This document shows, one piece after another, positions 20,001-28,302 of a stretch of 64,000 nucleotides of DNA. Position numbers and translations under genes: made by a program. Under the pieces are notes generated by a model. The model was not told where the DNA came from, searched no databases, and saw only the letters and a list, made by a program, of their open reading frames with translations. The stretch covers positions 1-64,000 of the forward strand of contig CAWCAT010000038.1 of assembly GCA_963793625.1 (NCBI GenBank), read 5' to 3'. Every line of letters begins with the position of its first letter. Position 1 is the stretch's first letter. The DNA is from G963668605 sp963793625. GTDB taxonomy: Bacteria; Acidobacteriota; Terriglobia; Bryobacterales; Bryobacteraceae.

Positions 20001-20295
20001 GCGACGCTTCGAGGACGATGCCCGTCCGACTCATCTTGCGGAAACCCTGCTTCTCAACTGTGATCTCGTAAGACCCCCGTTCAAGTTGTGGCACGGAGTA
20101 CTCGCCGTTCAACGGGCTGGAAACCTTGCGGGTCCAGTTTGTGTCCACATTTCTGACGATGATGTTCGCTTCCGGCACCACTGCTCCGGTTGCATCTGTG
20201 ATTCGCCCGACTAAAGTGGCTGTTGGAGTTTGCGCCGTGGCTGCCACGGCAAGCATTAGCAGCGCCAACGTAGTGAAATGGGTGCGTATTTTCAT
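17059..20295 (-). CDS. TonB-dependent receptor, Oar-like, with carboxypeptidase-regulatory domain
   Basis: A 1078-residue outer-membrane receptor. Order: signal peptide (MKIRTHFTTLALLMLAVAATAQ), a carboxypeptidase regulatory-like beta-sandwich (TLVGRITDATGAVVPEANIIVRN...GSYEITVEKQGFRKM, residues about 25-105), a plug domain (MPLPGRDFSDLAYLVAGV, SFVINGARGDNTNFLVDGF), and a long beta-barrel ending in the expected terminal aromatic (MQIALKYQF). Expansion of this architecture is typical of Acidobacteria. It lies 27 bases downstream of the Gfo/Idh oxidoreductase gene and is probably cotranscribed with it; GAGG upstream of the ATG serves as ribosome site. The ligand is unknown and is presumably an oligosaccharide. 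Confidence 0.9.
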   Translation of the reverse strand: MKIRTHFTTLALLMLAVAATAQTPTATLVGRITDATGAVVPEANIIVRNVDTNWTRKVSSPLNGEYSVPQLERGSYEITVEKQGFRKMSRTGIVLEASQVARIDVEMQVGAVADSISVMADAPPLNTENGSKGDVVVSQEIHEMPLPGRDFSDLAYLVAGVDRRQDSGQGSSFVINGARGDNTNFLVDGFTSRSVRDANIQMRPSLDALQEFKIQTSGYSAEYGKLAGGVMSMVLKSGGNRLHGVFSEYLRNDVFDARNFFDPDKSKLRQNQFGATLDGPVFIPKVYDGRNKTFFLYSWESYRTTSGDSRRGRVPTAIERAGDFTQTLDSTLTKVVTTIDPLNKVPFPGNKIPVARFSPVTVKLLPYYPAANYADGVYNYRGYVGDDRDAWDSYSAKIDQRISDKDTLSGRYLMRDTRNKSPFDGNDMGTFGSRQQTRSTLVGLRYTHMFSPSVINEFRAGLSRSSTISESIFAGKNWAQELGIPGISPDASTAGFPRFNIGSLLLSLGPSNGLPKANVVNNYEYADSVTWVKSKHLIKFGGDVLRTQFFQPFNGKINGNFDFKGNYAGDTWGDFLLGLPSGADRLLGSNRGYFFLTSYGFYLQDDYKVRPNLTFNIGLRYEIQKPPVDKYDRLSNFIPELGKLIIADDRNTPDLAKNIADAGLTGLVGLARDYDLPRSLVYTNYKNFAPRFGFAWRPSGHGRAVVRGGYGIYYAGMMLDGVKQDMGEIFPFSLSETYSAKNYPAGFMSLSNPFPSGGKITGDGISNSRAFEYKPKPAYMQSWNLTTEREIGKGSAVEVSYVGSVGRHLSRRYDWNQPWREPQYMKPDGTFPKFVPQLKGINMYGFGTNSSYNAGMVSFRKRFSKGFFYRANYTFSKSIDEASQMSGRSKGGFEGGQNMRNLKADRGRSDWDQGHSFNMLFSYETASTLPRGLRGWQLSGNARAYTGQPFTPRVTGVDGNAGEPTRPDRLANGRLEERTRDRWFDLSSFKQIPKPEYRYGNSGRNILDGPGSYGVNLAVAKRFRIVEKHSLQFRWEMFNATNHTNFRIPETAVNDILGGTINSASGERTMQIALKYQF

Positions 20296-20322
20296 TCGTT
20301 TTCCTCGTATCCCGCTGAGTGA

Positions 20323-21611
20323 TTACGAAATCTTCGGTAGTTCCCAAGGCTTGCGATATTCCTTGCTAAGCCAGCGATTTGCTTCCGCATCGCCAACAAT
20401 TAATTCTTTTTCGGCGTCCCACTTCAGGGAGCGTCCCAGGCGCGTCGCGATGTTGCCAAGGTGGCAGAGCACCGCCGATAAGTGACCTTCTTCGACGTCT
20501 GCGTTGGGGCGCTTACGACTCTTTACGCAATCCAGGAAGTTTCGGGCGTGCGCAATCGGCTGCTCAGATCCGTCGTCGCTGAACTCGTCGATTGCCTTTT
20601 TCTTCTCGCCTTTTTTCTTCTTTTCGCCATCTTCACCGGTCTCGCCCATGTTCTCGGCAGTGACTTTGAAGCCACTCCTGGAGAGGACAGGTTGCCTTTT
20701 GTGCCGTGGAACTCAAATCCGCCCTTGCTCATTCCGTTCATTTCGCGGACTGACCAGGTCAGGACGAATCCTGGGAAGTTGTAGATGACTTCCTGCACAT
20801 CAGGAGTTTCGCCACCGTCCTCGAGAGCGTAGCGACCACCGTAAGCCGATACGGAGAGTGGAGATTTCACGTTCATGACCCAGCGCGCGATGTCCAGGTT
20901 GTGTGCGCCCCAGTTGGTCATCTGGCCACCCGAGTAATCCCAGAACCAGCGGAAGTTATACAGACAGCGCAACGGGTTGTACTGGCGTTTGGGTGCCGGT
21001 CCCAACCACATATCCCAATCTAATTCGGCTGGCGGCGGTCCATCTGGTGGTTTGCCGAAACCCGGCATGGAATTGCGGATGTGTCCGGCAAGCACATGCG
21101 GCACTTTGCCCAACTTGCCACTACGCACAACTTCGACCGCACGTGCATAATGCGCGCCGGAGCGTTGCTGGCTGCCGACCTGCACCACGCGGTTGTACTT
21201 CCGGGCGGCCTGCACCATGACCCGGCCTTCACGGATGGTCAGGGCCAAAGGCTTCTCGACATACACATCCTTACCGGCCTGGCAAGCCATCACTGTGGGC
21301 AGCGCGTGCCAGTGGTCCGGCGTGGCTACGATGACGGCATCGATGTCCTTCTGCTCTAGCAGTTTTCGGAAATCTGCGTAGGTCTTTGCCTTTCCGCCAG
21401 CCATATCCAGAGCCTTCGCCATGTTGGGCTTGTAAACATCGCAGATCGCGACCGGATTAACATCCGGCTGTTTTAGGAACCGGCCCCAATCGCCACGACC
21501 CTGGCCACCGGATCCGATGATCCCCAGATTCACCTTGTCGTTGGCTCCCAAAATGCGCGAGTACGAAGCGGCGGTGATACTGGCCGCAGATACAAAATGC
21601 CTTCTATTCAT
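20323..21611 (-). pseudogene. Gfo/Idh/MocA family oxidoreductase, exported, frameshifted
   Basis: An NAD(P)-dependent sugar oxidoreductase with an export leader (MNRRHFVSAASITAASYSRILG). The Rossmann part is intact: NLGIIGSGGQGRG, VAICDVYK, VIVATPDHWHALP and VEKPLAL, the EKP motif with the catalytic-region lysine. The frame breaks near 20687 inside GTKGNL; restoring one T gives GNLFLSRSGFKVTAENMGE and reads on to the family C-terminus (LCHLGNIATRLGRSLKWDAE...EYRKPWELPKIS). The first fragment ends spuriously at 20523. The start at 21611 has GAGG close upstream. First gene of a transcript with the TonB receptor, divergent from a membrane regulator. Confidence 0.85.
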
Positions 21612-21751
21612 TTATTCCTCGTGAATGAATTGCCGTGGGAGACGCTGATTGAAAAGGAAAATGGCACACAGCGGGTTGGCAATCTGTACCACTAAAGCAA
21701 CATCTCCCGCGTTTAATCTATTCCTCATCCGAATACTCCGCAAGTTTATGA

Positions 21752-21775
21752 ACGTTACACCACATTCGGTAACGT
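21752..21775. promoter_or_regulatory. Perfect inverted repeat, candidate operator
   Basis: ACGTTAC (21752-21758) and GTAACGT (21769-21775) are exact inverted copies separated by ten bases. They lie in the 215-base gap between the divergent Gfo/Idh-TonB transcript and the membrane regulator gene at 21827. Half-site size and spacing suit a dimeric DNA-binding protein; the neighbouring regulator is an obvious candidate but this is inference. Confidence 0.45.
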
Positions 21776-21826
21776 CATGACAGGTGCTTTATTAAAGCCC
21801 AACGTAGTGATAACATACCTTTTGTC

Positions 21827-23161
21827 ATGAGTTCGCCAGGCCGTGTAGAAATTCGCGAGGATGGACTTGCCGATCCGCGCCGAGCGGCGCTGGAGGCAGT
21901 GCTCCACAGCGCGACCTTCTCCCGCTCAGAGCAATTGAGAAGCTTTCTACGTTACGTAGGTGAACTGGAGATCTCGGGACGGGGCTCGGAAATATCTGAG
22001 TATACGATCGGCGTCAACGCACTGAATCGACCCGTCGGATTCTCGCCATCAGAGGATTCCACGGTCCGCACCCGTGCACATTTACTTCGGCAGAAGTTGA
22101 TCGAGGTTTACGATCGCGAGTCCCTGGACTCCGAACTCCGCGTTGAATTGCATAAAGGCAGCTACATTCCACGTTTTGTGCAGGTGGAAGTGCCGTGTTC
22201 AGTCGATGAGCCCATAGCGCTACTTGCTCCCGGGCCAAAGCCTGATCGCACTTGGAGACTCATTCTAGTCGCCGCTGGCAGTTTACTGCTCGGCATCTGC
22301 GCCACTGTGGGCGTTATGGCGATGTTAAGGACGACCCCGTCGACTGTCGATCCTGTGATTCGACAGGCATGGGGACCGCTGGTGGAGCCGAACGCTTCCG
22401 TGCTGCTGTGCATCAGCAACCCCGCACAGCTTGTAGTGAGGCCTCTGGAAAGCGGCATTGCACCGTCCTGGTATGTTCCCCTCCCCGAGTCATCAGATCT
22501 GCGCACTCGCTTCGGTAGAGTTCATCCGCGCTGGAAGAACTCCGACCTTTATATGGAGTTCACGGAAACGGCCACACGCTTCGGCGAAGCCTTCGCAATG
22601 GCAAAAGCCTCGCGTGTACTCGGAGCCGCTGGGGCGCAAGCCGAAATTGTCACGACCCGTTCCATTCACTTGCCCGTATTTGTCGGACGCAACCTGATCC
22701 TGCTCGGAACTCCGGAATTCAGCGGTGTAGCGCGAAATATGCTGGACAAAGCGCTATTCACGATTTCGTACAACGAGAAAATCAGGGATTTGGCTGTAAT
22801 CGAAGACTCGATGGCGGATGGCAAGCCAGGCCGCGAATTTCTGCCCACCCGCACCGACAAGGGTTCCGTGGACGTCGCTTACGGGCTGCTAACTGTACTG
22901 CCGAGTGATGATAGCGCGGGTGGGCATCATCGCACGGTGATCCTTTCGGGCACCAGTTCGGCAGGCAGCAATGGGGCGATGGAGTATTTCGCGGCCCCCA
23001 CCAGCCTGAAAGAATTGCTTGAGAAATTTCGCGCCGAAGGGCAAAGCACTTTCCCGCCTGCCTATCAGGTGGTGGTCCGCTGTGCCAGCACCAGCGATAA
23101 TTTGTTGTCCTACAAGTACGCGGCTCACCGTATACTGGATCCACTCGCATTACACCATTAA
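21827..23161 (+). CDS. Membrane-anchored winged-helix-like regulator (acidobacterial type)
   Basis: A 444-residue protein with a soluble N-terminal domain (SEQLRSFLRYVGELEISGRGSEISEYTIGVNALNRP, then DSTVRTRAHLLRQKLIEVYD and RVELHKGSYIPRFV). I recognise this module from many acidobacterial proteins, where it resembles OmpR/CadC-like winged-helix regulators. One transmembrane helix at about residues 146-168 (LILVAAGSLLLGICATVGVMAML) leads to a periplasmic domain of about 270 residues without a known name (FVGRNLILLGTPEFSGVARNML, TVILSGTSSAGSNGAMEYF). The topology suits one-component sensing of an extracytoplasmic signal. Divergent from the Gfo/Idh-TonB genes and 5 bases from the following glycosidase-like gene. 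Confidence 0.65.
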   Translation: MSSPGRVEIREDGLADPRRAALEAVLHSATFSRSEQLRSFLRYVGELEISGRGSEISEYTIGVNALNRPVGFSPSEDSTVRTRAHLLRQKLIEVYDRESLDSELRVELHKGSYIPRFVQVEVPCSVDEPIALLAPGPKPDRTWRLILVAAGSLLLGICATVGVMAMLRTTPSTVDPVIRQAWGPLVEPNASVLLCISNPAQLVVRPLESGIAPSWYVPLPESSDLRTRFGRVHPRWKNSDLYMEFTETATRFGEAFAMAKASRVLGAAGAQAEIVTTRSIHLPVFVGRNLILLGTPEFSGVARNMLDKALFTISYNEKIRDLAVIEDSMADGKPGREFLPTRTDKGSVDVAYGLLTVLPSDDSAGGHHRTVILSGTSSAGSNGAMEYFAAPTSLKELLEKFRAEGQSTFPPAYQVVVRCASTSDNLLSYKYAAHRILDPLALHH

Positions 23162-23166
23162 TCAAG

Positions 23167-24292
23167 ATGAAAACCGCACTGCTTTTGGCCTGCGCGGCCG
23201 TTGTCGCCGCACAGGAAATGCCGATCGCCGACCGGATCAACGGACGTACCTACCCTTCCATATTTCAGGCCTGGTCGCCAATAGACAATCTCCCTGGCGA
23301 GGACAAGAAAACCAGCCTTGCCAGACACGATCTGGTGTTTCATGGCCCGGGTTTCTTTGGGCTGCGCTGGAAGGGCACGCCAATCGGACTCGCCACGGAA
23401 ATCGTGCCCGCTAGCATACAGATCGGCTTGCAGATCCGCAAAGACATCCTCGAGAGAAATCCGCGGACGATCTTGATCGCGGAGATCCGCTATCGTGATG
23501 CCGCCCCCAACTACCTTCCGGCGGATCATGCCTGGTGGAAACGGGACGCCACGGGAAACGTCGTGAAAGGCTGGGAAGAAGGCAAGATGCTCCAGTTTGA
23601 TGTCGCCAATCCCGAATTTCAAAAACACGTAGCTGCGCAGGCGCGAGCAGTGGTGCAGACGGGGGTAGTTGACGGCATCATGCTCGATTGGTGGAAGGAC
23701 GACGCAGACCGGCTTGCGTTGATCAAGGTGATCCGCGCAGCCATCGGAGAAAATGCACTGATTCTGGTGAACGCTAACGATCGGAAGACTCCGCAGACTG
23801 CCGCCTATGTGAATGGTTTCTTCATGGAGTGCTACCGCAGCCGCACCATCAAGGACTGGAATCGCATCGCTGAAACGCTGGAATGGGCGGAGGCGAACCT
23901 GCGCGCACCCCGTATCAACTGCCTGGAAACCTGGTATCACAATTCGCGCGAAGACCTGAACCTGATGCGCGCTGCGACTACGTTGTCACTAACGCTATCT
24001 GACGGTTACGCACTCTTTTCCGATCCGAACGACCTGCCAAAACCCGACCATCTACATAACTGGTATCCGTTCTGGAGTAAGTCGCTCGGGCAAACCGCTC
24101 GCGAAGGGTGTGAAGCAGCAGGACGGAACAATCCGGCGCGAGTTCGAGAATGGCATCGTCGTTTATAATCCGATGGGCAATGAGAGCCGAACAATTGAAT
24201 TCCCGCAAGCAAGAAAGAGCGTTGCCACGGGTTCTGCCTCGAAGTCACACACGTTGCAGGCCGCCGATGGTGACTTGTATCTGAAACCCTGA
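23167..24292 (+). pseudogene. Putative glycoside hydrolase (GHL15-like TIM barrel), secreted, frameshifted
   Basis: The signal peptide MKTALLLACAAVVAAQ is followed by a barrel-like enzyme: YPSIFQAWSPIDNLPGE, ILIAEIRYRDA, VVDGIMLDWWKDD (acidic pair after a beta strand), ALILVNANDRK and GFFMECYRS. This resembles the hypothetical glycosyl hydrolase family GHL15; the activity is unproven. The frame breaks at the G-run 24106-24108; removing one G gives AREGVKQQDGTIRREFENGIVVYNPMG and continues to the stop at 24290-24292. The total length is one base over a multiple of three, as expected for a single insertion. It starts 5 bases after the membrane regulator, so it may be that regulator's partner or target. 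Confidence 0.6.
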
Positions 24293-25064
24293 TGATGGAA
24301 GCGCTTGAATCAGTACACACCGAGTGGTTCCATCATCTTGCGCGTGTCCCGGGCCTTGAAGTTCACTGCGATCCGGATGTTTCGTGGAAAGTCAGTCCGG
24401 CATCGGCGTGGAGCAACTGCGCTATAAACATCCGGCTTTCTAAGCGGGCGCGGACCGGCGGATCAGGCAGATGCTTGCGCGCTATGGCTTGAACGGAAGT
24501 GGTGCGGCGTTCTGGGTGAGCTCCAAGTCGGAGCCGCACAATCTGACCGCACTCTTAAAAGCGCACGAAATCCATTGCCGGAAGTACTATCCGGGAATGT
24601 ATTGCGATCTCACGAGAGCACTGCCGGATACTCAGGCCCGTGTACCCATCCGATTTGAAACAGTATCGGATTACAGCATTTTCCGGCGATTGGAGCATCC
24701 CTCGATGGGCCGCATCTCGACATCCATCAGGCGCTTCGGCCTGAATATGTCAAATCCAGCTAACTGCATGTATGCCACGAAGATCCTGGGAAATTGCAGC
24801 TTATTCTGGGCGATGAACCGGTCAGGCATCTGCACATTGTTCGTCGGTGCCCAGCACGCGGGTATTTTCGATGTTGGCGTTTTGGAGCGCCACCGCAAAC
24901 AGGGCATCGGCCGCGCGCTCGTTCGCCAGGCGTGCGCGATCGCCAAGGAAAAGGGGCGATTGACGTGTTCCTGATCGCAACTAATGCCGGATATCGTATG
25001 TATCGAACAGGCCGGCTTTCGCGAGATCGGGAAGCTCGGGTTCTGGTACACGGCTCATCCCTAG
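24292..25064 (+). pseudogene. GNAT-family N-acetyltransferase remnant, multiply frameshifted
   Basis: Coding fragments in three frames together outline a GNAT protein of about 255 residues: MMEALESVHTEWFHHLARV...WSNCAINIRLSK (24292 onward), then ADRRIRQMLARYGLNGSGAAFWVSS..., then LQLILGDEPVRHLHI, then FVGAQHAGIFDVGVLERHRKQGIGRALVRQAC with the acetyl-CoA loop (R-K-Q-G-I-G-R-A), then DVFLIATNAGYRMY and finally EQAGFREIGKLGFWYTAHP, ending at 25064. At least five shifts in 770 bases make simple sequencing error less likely than for neighbouring genes. The first ATG overlaps the preceding stop by one base, so it was once coupled to the glycosidase-like gene. Confidence 0.65.
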
Positions 25065-25255
25065 ATCACGGATTACCAAGTTCGCACAGCAGAAATGACC
25101 GAGCCTAACTTTTCGACCTAAACAACCCCTTGTAATTTGGGACTCTTGCTCGTTGGACGTGTAGGACGGATCTTCCTTGGAGATTCACGTGCTGTCGTGT
25201 TCCCCAAGAGGGCTGGAGAAACACCAAATCTTTCCAGCTAACTCTTGGAGGCTGA

Positions 25256-26020
25256 ATGTACCACCACGTTAAGCAATTGATGTATACAGTACGGATCGGC
25301 GTGCCGGATCCCAGATTTGGCAATATGTTGCTGGAACAATTCGGCGGGGCGAACGGCGAACTCGCCGCTGCCATGCAGTACAGCGTCCAGGGACTGAATT
25401 GCGACGATCCAGAGCGCAAGGATCTGCTGATGGACATCGGCACAGAGGAACTGAGCCACTTGGAAGTGGTTGGAACCTTGGCGCGGATGCACCTTAAACC
25501 CCTTAAAAATGACAGAGACGCCGCTCACGCGGATCCGCTGATTGCCGTTGCCGGTGGCGGCGGCGTCAATCTGTACAACTCCATGGGGAGTGCCTGGACT
25601 GCGGATTATCTGAAGATCACTGGGGAACTCGATGTGGATCTGCGGAGTAACATTGCCGCGGAGGCCAGGGCCAAGATCGTGTATGAGCGTCTGATCAACT
25701 TCACTAATGATCCGGATACCATTGATGTGCTCCAGTTTCTAATGACTCGCGAGATCACCCACATGAAAGCGTTTGCCGCTGCCCTGGAGAGCTTGGGCAA
25801 GCCGGCGTTTTCAATTGGTGCGATCCCGCCCACGCCGGACTTGGTGGATCAGTATTTTAATGACTCTACGGGTACTGGCGACCGCGGTGAGAAAGATTTA
25901 CAGGGACCCTGGAATACGGGTGGCGAGTGGGAAATTGTGGACGCGCCAGCCTTCCAGGAGTTTGATTCTTTCATTAAGGGCACTCGATACGCCGCTGATC
26001 TGCCGAGTCGAAATCAATAA
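25256..26020 (+). CDS. Manganese catalase
   Basis: A 254-residue non-haem catalase of the ferritin-like fold that dismutates hydrogen peroxide at a di-manganese site. Expected ligands are visible: Glu35 (GANGELAAAM), Glu65 and His68 (GTEELSHLE), Glu136 (AAEARAK) and His169 (REITHMKAF). The C-terminal arm with DLVDQYFNDSTGTGDRGEKDLQGPWN is typical. GGAG lies just before the ATG. It is followed after 21 bases by a YciF-like gene, a pairing common in soil and biofilm bacteria and linked to general stress. The 190-base gap upstream contains no gene. Confidence 0.93.
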   Translation: MYHHVKQLMYTVRIGVPDPRFGNMLLEQFGGANGELAAAMQYSVQGLNCDDPERKDLLMDIGTEELSHLEVVGTLARMHLKPLKNDRDAAHADPLIAVAGGGGVNLYNSMGSAWTADYLKITGELDVDLRSNIAAEARAKIVYERLINFTNDPDTIDVLQFLMTREITHMKAFAAALESLGKPAFSIGAIPPTPDLVDQYFNDSTGTGDRGEKDLQGPWNTGGEWEIVDAPAFQEFDSFIKGTRYAADLPSRNQ

Positions 26021-26041
26021 CGGAGGAACGGTCGAAAGAAT

Positions 26042-26629
26042 ATGCCACAGCTCAAAGAATTGCTCGTTGAGGAAATGCAGGATCTTCTTCATGCGGAAAC
26101 CCAATTGACGGGAGCCCTGCCCAAAATGGTGCAAGCTGCGCATCATCCCAAACTAAAAGAAGCTTTCGAAAAACACTTGCAACAGACCCAAGTACAAGTT
26201 GAGAGACTCAAACAGTCCTTCGAGTTGCTGGACGAGAAAGCTGAACCGAAACCCTGCAAAGGAATGATTGGTTTGATCGAAGAAGGTCAAGAGACTATTC
26301 AGGAAGGTAAACAGAAGGAGGCTTTGGCCTCGGATCTAGCTTTGATCACCGCGGCCCAGAAGGTGGAGCATTACGAGATTTCAGGGTACGGAACTGCTCG
26401 CACCTTGGCTCGGCAGCTGGGATTCATAGATGTAGCGACCCTACTGTCGCGTACACTTGGCGAAGAGGAGAGCACAGATTTCCTGCTGACTGAGATCGCC
26501 AAACCCCTGCTGCAGCAGGCCGCGCTCGACGAGATGGGGGGCGATGTCAATCTTGAAGCGACCCCGCAAGGCACGGAGAGTAAGCGAAAGAAAGTAAGCA
26601 GGAGCGGTTCCTCGTCACAGAGTCGCTGA
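26042..26629 (+). CDS. YciF/DUF892 ferritin-like protein
   Basis: A 195-residue helical protein of the DUF892 (YciE/YciF) family: LKELLVEEMQDLLHAETQLTGALPKM, LKEAFEKHLQQTQVQVERL, GLIEEGQETI, AAQKVEHYEISGYGTARTLARQLG and LLSRTLGEEESTDFLLTEIA carry the family's Glu/His di-metal pattern. The C-terminus is a basic, serine-rich tail (ESKRKKVSRSGSSSQSR) absent from the E. coli proteins. The function is not firmly known; the family is induced by stress. Cotranscribed with Mn catalase, with GGAGG (26022-26026) ahead of the ATG, and closed by a strong hairpin. Confidence 0.88.
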   Translation: MPQLKELLVEEMQDLLHAETQLTGALPKMVQAAHHPKLKEAFEKHLQQTQVQVERLKQSFELLDEKAEPKPCKGMIGLIEEGQETIQEGKQKEALASDLALITAAQKVEHYEISGYGTARTLARQLGFIDVATLLSRTLGEEESTDFLLTEIAKPLLQQAALDEMGGDVNLEATPQGTESKRKKVSRSGSSSQSR

Positions 26630-26634
26630 CATAA

Positions 26635-26665
26635 GCACTCGCTGATCCCAGCGGTCAGCGAGTGC
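26635..26665. terminator. Bidirectional terminator
   Basis: GCACTCGCTGA (26635-26645) and TCAGCGAGTGC (26655-26665) form a perfect 11-base-pair stem with a 9-base loop between the convergent YciF-like and SGNH esterase genes. It overlaps the last codons of the minus-strand gene, whose stop is at 26655-26657. Confidence 0.65.
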
Positions 26666-27413
26666 CTTTCCAACTCCCATCAAGGCTCAGAAACACATGC
26701 GCATAGCGCCTGCCGAATTCGCGTTGAGACGCTGCATCGAAGTGGACATTATCGCCCTTGTGCACCAAGCCGGCAGATGAAACGAATGCTGCATGTGGCA
26801 CGTTCAGGGACACCAGCGCCAGTTGTTCATTCACCAACGCGGAAAAATTCGAACTGTGAAACACGCCGAGTTGTCCCACGACAACCGGAACGTCAGGCGC
26901 ATTCAGATCATCGCGCAAGTTGCGTATGAATCCCGCGAAACGCGCGCCGTAGCTCTTTGCGGTTTCCTCTTTCCCTGAGTCCGATTCGCCCTGATGCCAC
27001 AGAATCCCGCGCAGACGCCCGGACTTCATCGCGTGACGTGTGCGCTCGAGAGCACTCTTATACAGTTCGCCGCCGCGCTTCCATTGATCGAGACTGGTGC
27101 CGCCAAATGCACACGGAATCAGCCCGATGGAAACCGCAGGATTTTCTACCGCCAAAGTTTTCGCGAACGTGCGCCCCAAGCCGACTCCGGCGATAGTAGG
27201 TTTATCGAAGTGCAGCGGATCCACGGCCGGAACCCATTCGAGAGTCTTATTGAGCATGAGAATGCGCGGCACTTCAGCGCGGTCCTGCGCTTCCACTATT
27301 CCCCGCCCGGCCATGTTGGATTGCCCGATCAGCAAGAACAGTTGCAGATCCTTGGGGCCTCGACTCTGCGCCGCAGCGATAACTGTGAAACAAAGCGCGA
27401 TCAATATTTTCAT
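26655..27413 (-). CDS. SGNH carbohydrate esterase (sialate O-acetylesterase-like), secreted
   Basis: A protein of about 252 residues. The ATG at 27413 overlaps the upstream stop (ATGA) and starts a signal peptide (MKILIALCFTVIAAAQ); a longer in-frame opening is ignored. SASA-family motifs: LFLLIGQSNMAGRG (Ser nucleophile), CAFGGTSLDQW, GILWHQGESDSG and DNVHFDAASQREFGRRYA with the Asp-x-x-His dyad region. Members deacetylate acetylated sugars; in this locus the substrate is plausibly acetylated pectin or rhamnogalacturonan. Last gene of a three-gene minus-strand transcript. Confidence 0.85.
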   Translation of the reverse strand: MKILIALCFTVIAAAQSRGPKDLQLFLLIGQSNMAGRGIVEAQDRAEVPRILMLNKTLEWVPAVDPLHFDKPTIAGVGLGRTFAKTLAVENPAVSIGLIPCAFGGTSLDQWKRGGELYKSALERTRHAMKSGRLRGILWHQGESDSGKEETAKSYGARFAGFIRNLRDDLNAPDVPVVVGQLGVFHSSNFSALVNEQLALVSLNVPHAAFVSSAGLVHKGDNVHFDAASQREFGRRYAHVFLSLDGSWKGTR

Positions 27414-28279
27414 TTCGCAAGTCCGCGCGTGCGCAGCCATTTGCCGAGCAGAATGGGCCACTCGCTCAACGCTGGATCCGTATTGCCAAGGCCGACCCCG
27501 TGCGGTCCCTTTTCGAAAATGTGCATTTCAGCTGGCACACCGGCTTTTCGCAAAGCCATATAGAACAGCACGCTGTTCTCAGGTGGCACACCGGTATCGG
27601 CGTTTGTGTGAAACAGGAAGGTCGGAGGAGTCTGTGGAGTGACCTGCAATTCGTTCGAGAGATTCTCAACAAGCTTGGGATCGGGGTTCTCACCCAGCAA
27701 GTTTCTCATCGAGCCTTTATGGACGAATTGGGTAGTGAAGGAAATCACGGGATAACCCAGAATCAGAAAGTCGGGACGGCTGCTGAGCCGATCGACCGCG
27801 TCCTGCGCCTGCGCATTCCCTGCATCGAAGTGCGTACCCGCGGTCGAGGCGAGGTGGCCGCCCGCGGAGAAGCCCATGATACCGACACGATCGGCATCGA
27901 CATTGAAGTCTTTGGCGCGCGCGCGCACCAGGCGAATGGCGCGCTGCGCATCGCCGAGTTCCACCGGATGATGATATTTTGGGCCGAGCCGATATTTCAG
28001 CACGAATGCCGCAACGCCGTGTGAGTTGAGAAAGTTGGCAATCTGGCGGCCTTCATGGATAACGGCCAGACCACCGTATCCGCCGCCCGGACACACGACC
28101 ACAGCGGAAACTGGCGTTGCCGATTTGCCGTACGGCAAGTAAATCGTGATCGTGGGCTTGTCCCGATCCTCACTCCCCAATGCGCCAGGAGCATCGCTGT
28201 TCCATAGTGGAACCACCTGAGGTATTTCCTGAGCGTGCGCGGCCATTGCGGCCATAAAACAGATCAAAACGAATCTCAT
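27410..28279 (-). CDS. Alpha/beta hydrolase (BD-FAE/acetylxylan-esterase-like), secreted
   Basis: About 289 residues from the ATG at 28279, which begins a signal peptide (MRFVLICFMAAMAAHAQ). Earlier in-frame starts (ATG at 28294 or 28291, GTG at 28306) are possible, and a ribosome site AGGAG lies just upstream of the GTG. Motifs: VVVCPGGGYGG (oxyanion hole), GIMGFSAGGHLAS (nucleophile elbow), TNADTGVPPENS (acid) and KGPHGVGL (histidine). This is the esterase/lipase family containing acetyl- and feruloyl-esterases acting on plant polysaccharides. Overlaps the next gene by ATGA and closely follows the SASA-pectinesterase fusion gene. Confidence 0.85.
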   Translation of the reverse strand: MRFVLICFMAAMAAHAQEIPQVVPLWNSDAPGALGSEDRDKPTITIYLPYGKSATPVSAVVVCPGGGYGGLAVIHEGRQIANFLNSHGVAAFVLKYRLGPKYHHPVELGDAQRAIRLVRARAKDFNVDADRVGIMGFSAGGHLASTAGTHFDAGNAQAQDAVDRLSSRPDFLILGYPVISFTTQFVHKGSMRNLLGENPDPKLVENLSNELQVTPQTPPTFLFHTNADTGVPPENSVLFYMALRKAGVPAEMHIFEKGPHGVGLGNTDPALSEWPILLGKWLRTRGLAK

Positions 28280-28302
28280 ATGTTTAAACATCATGCACCA
28301 AA

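Noticed and set aside
23158..23940. A 260-codon minus-strand open frame opposite the GHL15-like gene
   Set aside because: Antisense shadow; the plus strand carries the signal peptide and enzyme motifs.
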